Assembly: GCA_017399405.1 (NCBI GenBank)
Contig: JAFQCT010000012.1
Span: 62,001-126,000 of the forward strand
From: Clostridia bacterium
GTDB taxonomy: Bacteria; Bacillota; Clostridia; Oscillospirales; Acutalibacteraceae
Length of the DNA stretch: 64,000 bases
Reading direction: 5' to 3'
Shown here: piece after piece, positions 41,963 to 50,500 of the stretch
Layout: the number at the start of each line of letters is the position of its first letter
Position numbering within the stretch: position 1 is the stretch's first letter
Notes under the pieces: generated by a model
What the model saw: only the letters and a program-made list of their open reading frames with translations
Databases searched by the model: none
Told to the model about the DNA's origin: nothing
Made by a program: the position numbers and the translations under genes

Positions 41963-43318
41963 ATGAGCAGACGAAGTATTGATATGGTCAGTGGACCAAT
42001 TTTCAAAAATGTTATATCTTACACAATTCCAATTATCTTTACAGGGATTTTACAGTTGCTTTTTAATGCTGCTGACTTGATTATTGTAGGTCAGTTCTGT
42101 GGCAGTATTTCTGTTGCTGCAGTTGGTGCAACCGGGTCAATTACAAATCTTATTGTAAATCTTTTTGTAGGACTTTCAGTTGGCACAGGCGTTGCGGTTG
42201 CACAAGCACTTGGAGCAAATGATACCCGAAAAGCCCACCGTGCAGTACATACTGCAATCCCAACGGCACTTGTAGGTGGTGCAATACTCACAGTAATCGG
42301 CGTTTTCTTTTCTAAAACTTTTCTTATTTGGATGGGTACCCCCACCGATGTACTCCCCTTATCTGCAACATATATGAAAATTTATTTTGGCGGTATCATC
42401 TTTATGATGATTTACAACTTTTGTGCATCAATTCTTCGTGCTACGGGAGATACAAAATCACCACTCATTTTTCTGACTATTGCAGGAGTTATAAATGTTG
42501 TTCTTAATGTGATTTTTGTTACTATTTTTGATTTGAATGTGGCAGGTGTTGCTTTGGCAACAACTATTTCGCAAGGTGTTTCGGCAACTCTTGTAGTGCT
42601 CGCCCTTGTTAAACGAAGTGATGCTTGTCAGTTGCATTTTTCACAACTGAAGTTTTATAAAGATGAGTTTTTACAGATTCTTAAAATCGGCTTACCTGCA
42701 GGTATTCAAGGCTCACTTTTCTCGGTTTCTAATGTTATTATTCAATCATCTATAAACTCATTCGGCTCGGCAGTTATGTCAGGCAACGCGGCTGCACTTA
42801 ATATTGAAGGATTTATCTACATTGTACTTAACGCATTCCACCAGACAACACTCAACTTCACAGGGCAGAATGTTGGTGCTAACAAATACCGCCGTGCAAA
42901 AAAAGTTTTTATTATATGTCTGATTTGCGTGTTTGTAATCGGTATTGTTTTATCACTTACTATGTATCTTTTAGGACCACAGCTTTTATCAATTTACATT
43001 ACTGACTCACAAGAGGCAATTGAGTGCGGACTTTTAAGAATGAGTTGCTTGTTTATTCCTTATTTCCTTTTAGGACTTATGGATGTTTCGGGTGGTGGAC
43101 TTCGCGGTATGGGTGTATCCCTTGCCCCGATGCTTATTTCAGTTATTGGTGTTTGCGGATTCAGAATTGGTTGGATTTACACTATCTTCCAATTACCACA
43201 ATTTCACACTCCGGAGTGGTTGTATCACTCTTACACAATCTCGTGGGGTATCACATTCGTAGCACAAACAATTGCATATTTTATAATTTATAACAAGAAA
43301 AAGAAACAGATTAAATAA
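41963..43318 (+). CDS. MATE-family efflux transporter
   Basis: A 451-residue membrane protein with twelve predicted helices in two related halves. The N-terminal block (FKNVISYTIPIIFTGILQLLFNAADLIIVGQF) and the matching region after residue 230 (ILKIGLPAGIQGSLFSVSNVIIQSSINSFG) are typical of the DinF/NorM superfamily, which exports drugs or metabolites with sodium or proton exchange. The conserved NAADLIIVG and ALGAND segments are intact. The substrate is unknown. The ribosome site AAGGTG precedes the ATG, and a very strong terminator follows the stop. Confidence 0.92.
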   Translation: MSRRSIDMVSGPIFKNVISYTIPIIFTGILQLLFNAADLIIVGQFCGSISVAAVGATGSITNLIVNLFVGLSVGTGVAVAQALGANDTRKAHRAVHTAIPTALVGGAILTVIGVFFSKTFLIWMGTPTDVLPLSATYMKIYFGGIIFMMIYNFCASILRATGDTKSPLIFLTIAGVINVVLNVIFVTIFDLNVAGVALATTISQGVSATLVVLALVKRSDACQLHFSQLKFYKDEFLQILKIGLPAGIQGSLFSVSNVIIQSSINSFGSAVMSGNAAALNIEGFIYIVLNAFHQTTLNFTGQNVGANKYRRAKKVFIICLICVFVIGIVLSLTMYLLGPQLLSIYITDSQEAIECGLLRMSCLFIPYFLLGLMDVSGGGLRGMGVSLAPMLISVIGVCGFRIGWIYTIFQLPQFHTPEWLYHSYTISWGITFVAQTIAYFIIYNKKKKQIK

Positions 43319-43322
43319 AAGA

Positions 43323-43357
43323 ACAGGACGAGGTGTGAAAACCTCGTCCTGTTTTTT
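43323..43357 (+). terminator. Terminator after the MATE gene
   Basis: A perfect 12-bp stem (ACAGGACGAGGT with ACCTCGTCCTGT) and a T run. Confidence 0.94.
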
Positions 43358-43386
43358 GAATTATTAAGTTTTAGTTGGTGGGTTTA

Positions 43387-43445
43387 TCGGACACGGAAGA
43401 ACCGTCCCCTTGTGTTCGCTATTGTGTTACTTGTCCCCTTGTGTT
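43387..43445. repeat. REP-like GGGGAC element
   Basis: Two direct copies of GTCCCCTTGTGTT (43404 and 43433). The first is preceded by GGACACGGAAGAACC, which can partly fold back on it. This wording resembles GGGGACGGTTC-type palindromes dispersed in clostridial genomes; that likeness is from general knowledge. The element runs into the 3' end of the small gene on the minus strand. Confidence 0.6.
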
Positions 43446-43657
43446 ATTTTCGACCTTGAAAAATCTACACCTTTCTTGGCACAGTTATTATGAAGGTAGT
43501 AAACATCCTTATCTGGATAAGTAGTTAATTTCACGCACTCTCCCGGTAAAATCATACAATCACAATGATAACAAAGTTCTTCCTGCTCGAGCGCAACTTC
43601 TTCATAGTCGCAAAGCTCGGCTGCGCCATCTTCAGTCCAATAATAACGTACTTTCAT
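43427..43657 (-). CDS. Small cysteine-rich hypothetical protein
   Basis: A 76-residue protein with six cysteines: one at residue 16 (ELCDYEE), a CYHCDC cluster at residues 29-34, one in GECVKL and one in HNNCAKK. This pattern suggests a zinc-ribbon-like metal site, with HNNC supplying the last ligands. AGGGG lies 10 bases before the ATG. The last residues (ITQGDK) are encoded by a REP-like repeat, so the natural C-terminus may have been altered by the repeat. Function unknown. Confidence 0.6.
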   Translation of the reverse strand: MKVRYYWTEDGAAELCDYEEVALEQEELCYHCDCMILPGECVKLTTYPDKDVYYLHNNCAKKGVDFSRSKITQGDK

Positions 43658-43740
43658 TTTTTATTTCCCCTTTATCATTGTTTTAACTGTTGTATGTCTA
43701 TCAATCAAGGAACAGTTAACTGGCATCATCCCATACATTT

Positions 43741-43843
43741 TTGAGATTCTTCGCTACGCTCAGAATGACAACTCCCTCAGTCAACTTCGTTGACAGCTCC
43801 CTCAATGAGGGAGCGATTGCAGACCGTGGAGGCCTGCCCCTAC
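43741..43843. repeat. Composite of three dispersed repeat modules
   Basis: First comes a GAGATTCTTCGCTACGCTC-type module. Next is ACTCCCTCAGTCAACTTCG...GAGGGAGC, related to the interior of the element at 41609. Last is CCGTGGAGGCCTGCCCCTAC, whose inverse resembles the interior of the element at 15241. No open frame of interest is present. Confidence 0.6.
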
Positions 43844-43866
43844 ATTACAACTCTACTATTCTCGAC

Positions 43867-43892
43867 AAAAAAGGGTGTCTTTTTAGACACCC
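43867..43892 (-). terminator. Orphan terminator on the minus strand
   Basis: An 8-bp stem (GGGTGTCT with AGACACCC) followed on the minus strand by six T. No minus-strand gene lies between it and the glgA terminator at 44539, so the transcript it would end is unknown. Confidence 0.75.
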
Positions 43893-44017
43893 CAACATAT
43901 TAAGAATACCAAATTTTTATTCAAATGTCAATAGATTTCTCATATTTTTAATAGTATAATGCACAAATTCTACTTAATTAACAATTAAAAACTATCAACT
44001 TTATACAAAATTACATA

Positions 44018-44046
44018 TTGTTTTTTCACTTTTTCTATGTTATATT
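44018..44046 (+). promoter_or_regulatory. Promoter of the putative RNA gene
   Basis: TTGTTT, 17 bases, TATATT in a strongly AT-rich stretch. The next 420 bases lack a normal gene and end at a terminator. Confidence 0.6.
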
Positions 44047-44380
44047 ATAGACACAGAAAGGAAAAGGTGATTCCAATGTACAGGTAAAAACCAAACCCAA
44101 AGTAAACCAAAAGGTTTTACAAGAAAAGGATAAAGGTGGTTCCAATGTACAATTGAAAATCCGAATTCAATCTTAAAGAAAAGGTTAAAAGTTAAATAAT
44201 AAAACTACCTGAGTAAAAAGATTGAACCCTGAAACGACTTTTTGAAAAATGAATATTCCTACACAAAAAAGTCCATCTCACTTACGAGATTTAATATAGA
44301 TTATGTAGGAAAGTGTTTAGGTGATATGGAATGTAAGAGTTATCAAAAGGTCGGAACATTAAGAAAGAGAGGTACACAAA

Positions 44381-44413
44381 ATGAAGTTAGATATCAAGAG
44401 TGAACAGAAATAA
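44381..44413 (+). CDS. Possible 10-residue leader peptide
   Basis: ATG with GAGAGG 8 bases upstream, encoding MKLDIKSEQK. Its stop codon (44411-44413) lies inside the first arm of the terminator hairpin, an arrangement seen in attenuators. It is very short, so translation is speculative. Confidence 0.3.
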   Translation: MKLDIKSEQK

Positions 44414-44474
44414 CCCTCCAAGCCAAGTAAAAGATGTGTAAAGAAACATCGGCTTTGAGGGTTATTTCTTTTTG
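44406..44474 (+). terminator. Long terminator of the putative RNA gene
   Basis: A 13-bp perfect outer stem (AGAAATAACCCTC with GAGGGTTATTTCT), continued by AAGCC/GGCTT and GATGT/ACATC inside, then TTTTTGCCCTTTTTT. Confidence 0.9.
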
Positions 44475-44538
44475 CCCTTTTTTATGTCTTGATTTTAATT
44501 ATAAACTATGATGTAAGCTATAAATTCATATTTACACA

Positions 44539-44568
44539 AAAAAGCGAAGTCAAACGACTTCGCTTTTT
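44539..44568. terminator. Terminator after glgA
   Basis: A 13-bp perfect stem (AAAAAGCGAAGTC with GACTTCGCTTTTT) and a 4-base loop, symmetrical enough to act in both directions. Confidence 0.9.
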
Positions 44569-44570
44569 GT

Positions 44571-45998
44571 TTAACCTTTAAGAACTTCTTTATAAAGTCT
44601 TATATATTCATTTGCAGATTTGCCCCAACTGTTATCACATTCCATAGCACGCTTAACAAGAATGTTCCAACCCTCTTTATTAGAGTAGCCACCGATTGCT
44701 CTCTTGATTGTATAAAGCATATCGTGAGCGTTATAAGTTGAGAATGTAAATCCGTTGCCCTCGCCATCGCCACTATCTTTAATGCTATCACGAAGGCCAC
44801 CTGTTTCACGGACAATCGGAATAGTACCGTAACGAAGTGAAATCATCTGTGAAAGTCCGCAAGGCTCACTCTTAGAAGGCATTAAGAACAAGTCGCAACC
44901 TGCATAAATTTTCTTTGAAAGTGATGGAATAAAGCCGATTTTAAGTCCCATTTTGTCAGGGTATTTATCTGCCATTTCCTTGAAGAAACTTTCATACTGC
45001 CATTCGCCTGAACCGAGAACTACAAACTGAATATCTTCAGTTGCAAGAAGTTCGTCAAGAACTGCTTTAACAAGGTCAAGACCTTTATGACCAACAAGAC
45101 GAGTAACCATACCCATAACCGGAACATCTGGGCGTACAGGCAAGCCGAAGTATTCCTGAAGTTTTGCCTTGTTAACCGCTTTCTTTTCTTCAAAATCAGC
45201 TGAAGTGTAATTCACTTCAATATCCTTGTCAGTTTCAGGGTTATAAAGGATTGTATCAATACCATTTAAGATACCGCTTAACTTCCAAGAACGCTGATTG
45301 AGAATAATATCAAGACCATGTGAATACCAAGGGTCAAGAATTTCGTTAGCATAAGATGGGCTAACTGTTGTAACTCTGTCAGCACATTCAATAGCACCCT
45401 TCATAAAGTTGCAGTCACCGTCATATTCAACAAGAGATGCACAACTGTCAGGAAGTCCTACAACATCACCTAAAAGGTCCATACCATAAGTACCCTGATA
45501 CTGAATGTTATGAATTGTAAACACTGTTTTGATATTTTCAAAGCCAGGTCTGTTTGCATAAAGTGTATTGTAATAAACAGGAGTCAATGCTGACTGCCAG
45601 TCATTACAATGGATAATGTCAGGTTTGAAATCAATATGAGGAATAATTTCAAGCACTGCACGAGCAAAGAATGCAAAACGCTCTGCATCATCATAATAGC
45701 CATAAAGACCGTCGCGCTTAAAATAATACTGATTGTCGAGAAGATAGTAGATTACTCCACCTGCTTTTGCTTCAAAAACACCGCAGTACTGTCTTCGCCA
45801 TGCAACAGGAACAGAAATACTTGTTACAAATTTCATTGTGTCTTTCAGTTCCTGACTGATTGTGTCATAAAGAGGCATTACAACGCGTGCACCGATAAGT
45901 CTTTTGCGGAGAGCCTGTGGAAGACTACCTGCAACATCACCTAAACCGCCACTTGCCTTGAATGGAAGTGCCTCACTTGCAACATATAAAACTTTCAT
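44571..45998 (-). CDS. glgA: Glycogen synthase (ADP-glucose)
   Basis: A 475-residue GT5 glucosyltransferase that extends alpha-1,4-glucan from ADP-glucose. The N-terminal ADP-glucose binding segment is KASGGLGDVAGSLPQAL (residues 14-30). The GT-B C-terminal domain has MVTRLVGHKGLDL, FLMPSKSEPCGLSQMISLRYGTIPIVRETGGLRDSI with the catalytic E-x7-E type motif. Length is full. Its ATG shares one base with the glgD stop codon, so translation is coupled. It is the last gene of the glgB-C-D-A operon. Confidence 0.96.
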   Translation of the reverse strand: MKVLYVASEALPFKASGGLGDVAGSLPQALRKRLIGARVVMPLYDTISQELKDTMKFVTSISVPVAWRRQYCGVFEAKAGGVIYYLLDNQYYFKRDGLYGYYDDAERFAFFARAVLEIIPHIDFKPDIIHCNDWQSALTPVYYNTLYANRPGFENIKTVFTIHNIQYQGTYGMDLLGDVVGLPDSCASLVEYDGDCNFMKGAIECADRVTTVSPSYANEILDPWYSHGLDIILNQRSWKLSGILNGIDTILYNPETDKDIEVNYTSADFEEKKAVNKAKLQEYFGLPVRPDVPVMGMVTRLVGHKGLDLVKAVLDELLATEDIQFVVLGSGEWQYESFFKEMADKYPDKMGLKIGFIPSLSKKIYAGCDLFLMPSKSEPCGLSQMISLRYGTIPIVRETGGLRDSIKDSGDGEGNGFTFSTYNAHDMLYTIKRAIGGYSNKEGWNILVKRAMECDNSWGKSANEYIRLYKEVLKG

Positions 45999-47113
45999 TA
46001 GATTACAATCTCCTTACCTATATAAACCGGATAGTTTTCTGCGCCTGAGAGTGTTTTGTTTGGTGTGATAACAACGCTCTTATCTGCAACAACGCAATTA
46101 AGTGATGCGTTTTGTGCTACGAAACCATCTTGCATAACGATTGAATTTTTAACAACTGCACCTTTTTCAACGCGTACACCACGGAAAAGAATTGAGTTTT
46201 CAACTGTACCCTCAATAATACAACCATCAGCAATAAGCGAATTTTTCACATCTGAGCCAAGACCGTAAATTGCTGGCATATCGTCACGAACTTTTGTGTA
46301 AATCGGTCTGTCTGCATTGAACAAATCGTCACAATTAGCAGGGTCAAGAAGTTCCATATTTACTTTGAAATAACTTTCCATTGACTCGACTGTTGCAGCA
46401 TAACCTGTTGCCTCGTAACCGTAAATGTTAAGTTTATCAACATTACCTTGAATAATATCTGCTTCAAAATCCTTGTAATTAAGGCTGATAGCATCATTGA
46501 TAAGTCTTTCAAGAAGTGCTTTCTTCATAAAGATAACATTAAGTGAATAATTTACATTTTCCTCTGTTACAGGAGAAATTGAAATCTTTTCTGCCTTGTT
46601 ATCTGCATTCATTGAAAGAACAACAACATCAGTAAGATTTGGCTTTTTGCCATTCTTATAAACGATTGTAATGTCAGCATTTTTTGCTGTATGGTAATCT
46701 GTAAGAGCGTCAATATCAAGGTTAAGAACTGTGTTACAATCTGAAAGAAGCACATATTCTTCATTTGAACGACTGATAAAGCCCATAATACCTTTAAGAG
46801 ATGCAAGTTTATCAGCATTTCCGCCTGCCTCATTAGTTGAGAATGGAGGAAGAATGAAAAGACCGTCATTTTTACGGGATAAATCCCAAGGTTTACCTGT
46901 TCCTACATGGTCCATAAGGGATTGGTAGTTGCTCTTTGTAAGCACACCAACTTTTTCAATACCTGCGTTTACCATATTTGAAAGAGTAAAGTCAATAAGA
47001 CGATAACGAGATGCAAAAGGCACTGAACCCATTGTACGAATACCTGTAAGTTCGCTGATACACTCGTCATAAGCATTTGAAAATACGATACCAACTATAT
47101 TTTTACCTGTCAT
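45998..47113 (-). CDS. glgD: GlgD subunit of glucose-1-phosphate adenylyltransferase
   Basis: A 371-residue nucleotidyltransferase-like protein with a left-handed beta-helix tail (EGTVENSILFRGVRVEKGAVVKNSIVMQ). Compared with GlgC next door, the N-terminal glycine-rich nucleotide loop is changed to VFSNAYDECI, so it is probably a non-catalytic or regulatory subunit. In Firmicutes GlgD forms a heteromer with GlgC and raises its activity; that is family knowledge. It starts 1 base after the glgC stop. Confidence 0.94.
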   Translation of the reverse strand: MTGKNIVGIVFSNAYDECISELTGIRTMGSVPFASRYRLIDFTLSNMVNAGIEKVGVLTKSNYQSLMDHVGTGKPWDLSRKNDGLFILPPFSTNEAGGNADKLASLKGIMGFISRSNEEYVLLSDCNTVLNLDIDALTDYHTAKNADITIVYKNGKKPNLTDVVVLSMNADNKAEKISISPVTEENVNYSLNVIFMKKALLERLINDAISLNYKDFEADIIQGNVDKLNIYGYEATGYAATVESMESYFKVNMELLDPANCDDLFNADRPIYTKVRDDMPAIYGLGSDVKNSLIADGCIIEGTVENSILFRGVRVEKGAVVKNSIVMQDGFVAQNASLNCVVADKSVVITPNKTLSGAENYPVYIGKEIVI

Positions 47114-47114
47114 C

Positions 47115-48332
47115 TTATTTATCCTCCTTTACTACATCTTCATCTACCATTGCTTTTGGTGCTACGAATGCACCTTCGTGCACTGTTACGCCTGCACCAA
47201 CAACTGCAACGCCCCAATCGTCACGATTAGCCATTTCTTCAGGAGTTGCACCAACAACTGCACCTGCTTCAATAACTGCATTTTCAGCAACCATTGAATA
47301 CTGAACAACTGCACCTTTTTTAACAACTGTGCCCGGCATTACGATTGAATATTTAACCTCTGCACCCTCTTCAATAACAACATCATTGAAAAGGATTGAG
47401 TAGTCAACATCACCATAAACTCTTGAGCCTTCTGAAATCATTGAGTTCTGTACTTTTGCGTTTGCAGAAATGTAATGAGGAGGGCTGACAGGAGTTTTTG
47501 CATAAATTCGCCAACTTGTGTCTGACAAATCAAGGTCAACTTTCGGGTTAAGAAGGTCAAGGTTTGCTTCCCACAAACTGTCGATTGTACCAACATCTTT
47601 CCAATAACCATCAAAAAGATATGCAAACATCTTTTCACCGTCTGCGTGCATCTTTGGAATAACATTCTTACCGAAGTCGTTGCTTGAATTAGGGTCCTTT
47701 TCATCGTCAATAAGATACTGACGAAGTTTGCTCCAAGTAAACACATAAACACCCATTGATGCCTTGTTACTTCTTGGATTCTTTGGTTTTTCTTCAAACT
47801 CGCTGATTGAGTTATCGTCATTAAGAATCATAAGACCAAAACGACTTGCTTCTTCCCAAGAAACTTCAAGCATTGCAATAGTACAAGCAGCACCTTTTTC
47901 TTTGTGGTACTCAAGCATTTTGTTGTAATCCATTTTATAAATATGGTCACCTGAAAGAATTACAACATATTCAGGGTCATAACGGTCAATAAAGTTAATA
48001 TTCTGATAAATAGCGTTTGCAGTGCCCTTATACCATTCTGTACCCTTAATCTGCTGATAAGGTGAAAGAATATGAACACCACCATTAGCACGGTCTAAAT
48101 CCCAAGCCTGACCGTTGCCTATGTAATCGTTAAGTTCAAGTGGTTGATACTGTGTAAGCACGCCCACAGTAGTAATACCGGAGTTCACACAGTTTGAAAG
48201 TGGGAAGTCGATAATTCTGTATTTACCGCCATAAGGTACAGCAGGTTTAGCAATGTTCTTTGTAAGAATTCCAAGACGGCTTCCCTGACCGCCTGCAAGA
48301 AGCATTGCAATACATTCTTGTTTTCTTGCCAT
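47115..48332 (-). CDS. glgC: Glucose-1-phosphate adenylyltransferase catalytic subunit
   Basis: A 405-residue enzyme that makes ADP-glucose from ATP and glucose-1-phosphate, the committed step of glycogen synthesis. The catalytic loop [33 protein letters not shown] is intact at residues 12-44. It is followed by [14 protein letters not shown] (metal aspartate) and EFEEKPKNP, with a beta-helix domain at the C-terminus. GGAGG lies 7 bases before the ATG. It works with GlgD encoded next. Confidence 0.96.
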   Translation of the reverse strand: MARKQECIAMLLAGGQGSRLGILTKNIAKPAVPYGGKYRIIDFPLSNCVNSGITTVGVLTQYQPLELNDYIGNGQAWDLDRANGGVHILSPYQQIKGTEWYKGTANAIYQNINFIDRYDPEYVVILSGDHIYKMDYNKMLEYHKEKGAACTIAMLEVSWEEASRFGLMILNDDNSISEFEEKPKNPRSNKASMGVYVFTWSKLRQYLIDDEKDPNSSNDFGKNVIPKMHADGEKMFAYLFDGYWKDVGTIDSLWEANLDLLNPKVDLDLSDTSWRIYAKTPVSPPHYISANAKVQNSMISEGSRVYGDVDYSILFNDVVIEEGAEVKYSIVMPGTVVKKGAVVQYSMVAENAVIEAGAVVGATPEEMANRDDWGVAVVGAGVTVHEGAFVAPKAMVDEDVVKEDK

Positions 48333-48345
48333 ATTTATTCCTCCA

Positions 48346-50238
48346 TTATCTTGTTTTTTGAAGATAGATTGTTGACATTGGTGGTAAATCGAGTGATATG
48401 CTTTGCTCGAATCCGTGCATACTCTCTTTTTGCCATTTTATTTTTTCAGGTTGTGCTTTTCCTGTTCCGCCATATTTAGCGTCATCAGAATTAAACACAA
48501 TCTTATAATTTGACCTTGCGGGAACACCTATTTTGTAATTATCGCGGGCAACAGGAGTAAAGTTGCAAACTGCAATAATTTCTTTACCCTTTTCGTCAAT
48601 TCTACGGAATGAAATTACTGAATTATCATTGTCATCCGCCGAAATCCACGAAAAACCTTCCCACGAATGGTCAACCTGCCAGAGTGGTGCGTTTGCTTTA
48701 TAAAAGAGATTGAGTTCTTTTGTGTATGTCTGCAACTGACGGTGTGCATCATACTCTAAAAGCAACCAATCAAGACCTTGTTTATAATTCCACTCAATGA
48801 ACTGACCGAATTCACTGCCCATAAACATAAGTTTTTTACCGGGATGAGCCATCATATAACCCATAAACGCTCTTACCCCTGCAAACTTTTCTTCATAAGT
48901 ACCGGGCATTTTATTTATAAGTGAACATTTACCGTGCACAACCTCATCGTGTGAGATTGGCAAAATAAAGTTCTCTGAAAATGCGTAGAAGAATGAGAAT
49001 GTAATACAGTTGTGGTTACCTTTTCTGTAAAGCGGGTCCATTGAGAAATAGCGAAGAATGTCATTCATCCAACCCATATTCCACTTATAGTTAAAACCAA
49101 GACCGCCCATATAAACAGGTTTTGTAACCATTGGCCAAGCTGTGCTTTCTTCTGCAATAAGTAAGCTACCGTGATAATCACGGAAAACATTCATACTTAA
49201 CTTGTTAAGAAAATCTATTGTTTCAAGGTTTTCGTTGCCACCGTCTTTGTTAGCAATCCAATGACCGTCATCTCTGCCATAATCAAGATAAAGCATAGAT
49301 GCAACTGCGTCAACACGAAGTCCGTCAATGTGGTATTTATCAAGCCAGAACATTGCACTTGAAATTAAGAATGATTGAACTTCGTTTCTGCCGAAGTCAA
49401 ATACTTTTGTACCCCATTCAAGATGTTCACCTTTGCGAATATCCGCGTATTCATAGCAAGGTGTACCGTCAAACTCATAAAGACCGTTTGCGTCTTTCGG
49501 GAAGTGGGCAGGTACCCAGTCAAGAATTACGCCAATACCGTTTTTATGGCACATATCAACAAGATACATTAAATCGTCAGGTGTACCATAACGGGATGTT
49601 GCTGCAAAATAGCCTGTAACCTGATAACCCCAAGAGCCATCAAAAGGATATTCTGTAAGTGGCATAAACTCAATATGAGTGTAACCCATTTCTTTCACAT
49701 AAGGGATTAACTCCTCTGCCATTTTTCGATATGAATAGAAATTACCGTCTTCATACTGTTTCCACGAACCTGCGTGTACTTCATAAATATTGACAGGTCT
49801 GTCATACTGAGCTTTCTCGCGTTTTGCTTTTTCCCATTTTGCATCAGTCCATTTGTAATTACCTAACTCATAATACTTGGTAGCATTATCGGGACGAGTT
49901 TCCATATGATACCCGTAAGGGTCACTTTTCATAAGTTTTCTGCCATCTTGTGTGACGATACAGAATTTATATGAATCATAGACTTTTACATTTTTTATGT
50001 AAACTTCCCAGATGCCCCCTGCAGTTATGCGTTCTGCCTTATTTGCGTCATCATTCCAACCATTGAAATCACCGCTGACGCTGACAGACACCGCATTGGG
50101 TGCCCAAGTTCTGAAAACAACTGTTTCATCATCAACACGGTGTGCACCCATATACTCATAAGTACGGGCATTATTACCCTGATGGAACAAATACACAGGC
50201 ACTTGAGCCTCATAGTTATTGTTTTGAGAGTCCGTCAC
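48346..50238 (-). CDS. glgB: 1,4-alpha-glucan branching enzyme
   Basis: The glycogen branching enzyme, about 630 residues. A CBM48-type domain at residues 15-110 ([41 protein letters not shown]) precedes the GH13 barrel. Catalytic residues are visible: [16 protein letters not shown] (nucleophile), [10 protein letters not shown] (acid/base) and [12 protein letters not shown]. It cuts alpha-1,4 chains and rejoins them as alpha-1,6 branches. I prefer the GTG at 50238, 8 bases after GAGG, over another GTG three codons upstream that overlaps that ribosome site. It is the first gene of the glg operon. Confidence 0.95.
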   Translation of the reverse strand: MTDSQNNNYEAQVPVYLFHQGNNARTYEYMGAHRVDDETVVFRTWAPNAVSVSVSGDFNGWNDDANKAERITAGGIWEVYIKNVKVYDSYKFCIVTQDGRKLMKSDPYGYHMETRPDNATKYYELGNYKWTDAKWEKAKREKAQYDRPVNIYEVHAGSWKQYEDGNFYSYRKMAEELIPYVKEMGYTHIEFMPLTEYPFDGSWGYQVTGYFAATSRYGTPDDLMYLVDMCHKNGIGVILDWVPAHFPKDANGLYEFDGTPCYEYADIRKGEHLEWGTKVFDFGRNEVQSFLISSAMFWLDKYHIDGLRVDAVASMLYLDYGRDDGHWIANKDGGNENLETIDFLNKLSMNVFRDYHGSLLIAEESTAWPMVTKPVYMGGLGFNYKWNMGWMNDILRYFSMDPLYRKGNHNCITFSFFYAFSENFILPISHDEVVHGKCSLINKMPGTYEEKFAGVRAFMGYMMAHPGKKLMFMGSEFGQFIEWNYKQGLDWLLLEYDAHRQLQTYTKELNLFYKANAPLWQVDHSWEGFSWISADDNDNSVISFRRIDEKGKEIIAVCNFTPVARDNYKIGVPARSNYKIVFNSDDAKYGGTGKAQPEKIKWQKESMHGFEQSISLDLPPMSTIYLQKTR

Positions 50239-50292
50239 TTTTTTCACCTCACTAATATTTGCAATAAATCATAATTCTACTTATACAGATAT

Positions 50293-50321
50293 ATTCTATC
50301 ACTTCAAAATTGTATTTTCAA
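50293..50321 (-). promoter_or_regulatory. Sigma-A promoter of the glgBCDA operon
   Basis: On the minus strand: TTGAAA, 17 bases, TAGAAT, with TGA before the -10 box. Confidence 0.65.
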
Positions 50322-50451
50322 GTGAAATTTGCACAAAATACTCAAATCCATAACAAATTTCATTACAGCCATTTGTGCACTTTGTTACAAAATTTGGCAG
50401 TAAATACGAGAAGCAAAACAGAAAATGTCGTTTTGAGAAGTTTTGTGTAAC

Positions 50452-50482
50452 AAAAAAGAGCCTGCTCAATTGAGCAAGCTCT
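50452..50482 (-). terminator. Terminator after the anchored hypothetical gene
   Basis: An 11-bp stem with one mismatch (AGAGCTTGCTC with GAGCAGGCTCT) and six T on the minus strand. Confidence 0.85.
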
Positions 50483-50500
50483 GTAATTCACATATTCAAA

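Larger units (their letters stand above)
44053..44475 (+). ncRNA. Putative stand-alone structured RNA, about 420 nt, family unknown
   Basis: A promoter-to-terminator unit without a normal-sized reading frame. A 20-base segment (AAAGGTGRTTCCAATGTACA) occurs twice, at 44063 and 44132, with one difference. A degenerate third copy (GGTGATATGGAATGTA) is at 44320. Possible structure: a GTAAACC-AAAA-GGTTTTAC hairpin (about 44102-44120); TTCCTACA (44256-44263) pairing with TGTAGGAA (44304-44311) around the hairpin ATCTC/GAGAT; and GACTTTT near 44236 pairing with AAAAGTC near 44272, which would form a pseudoknot with the previous stem. I do not recognise it as RNase P RNA, tmRNA, SRP RNA or 6S RNA. 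Confidence 0.6.

Noticed and set aside
43658-44017. A gene in the repeat-rich gap
   Set aside because: The only frames are short, cross several repeat modules and lack ribosome sites.
44326-44403. A 25-codon frame (MECKSYQKV...) in the putative RNA
   Set aside because: Its ribosome site is too close to the ATG and it overlaps predicted stems. It was not kept as a gene, although translation cannot be excluded.
44053-44475. tmRNA or RNase P RNA
   Set aside because: There is no tRNA-like ends, CCA, TTCGAATC segment or tag frame for tmRNA, and no conserved RNase P core segments could be identified by eye.
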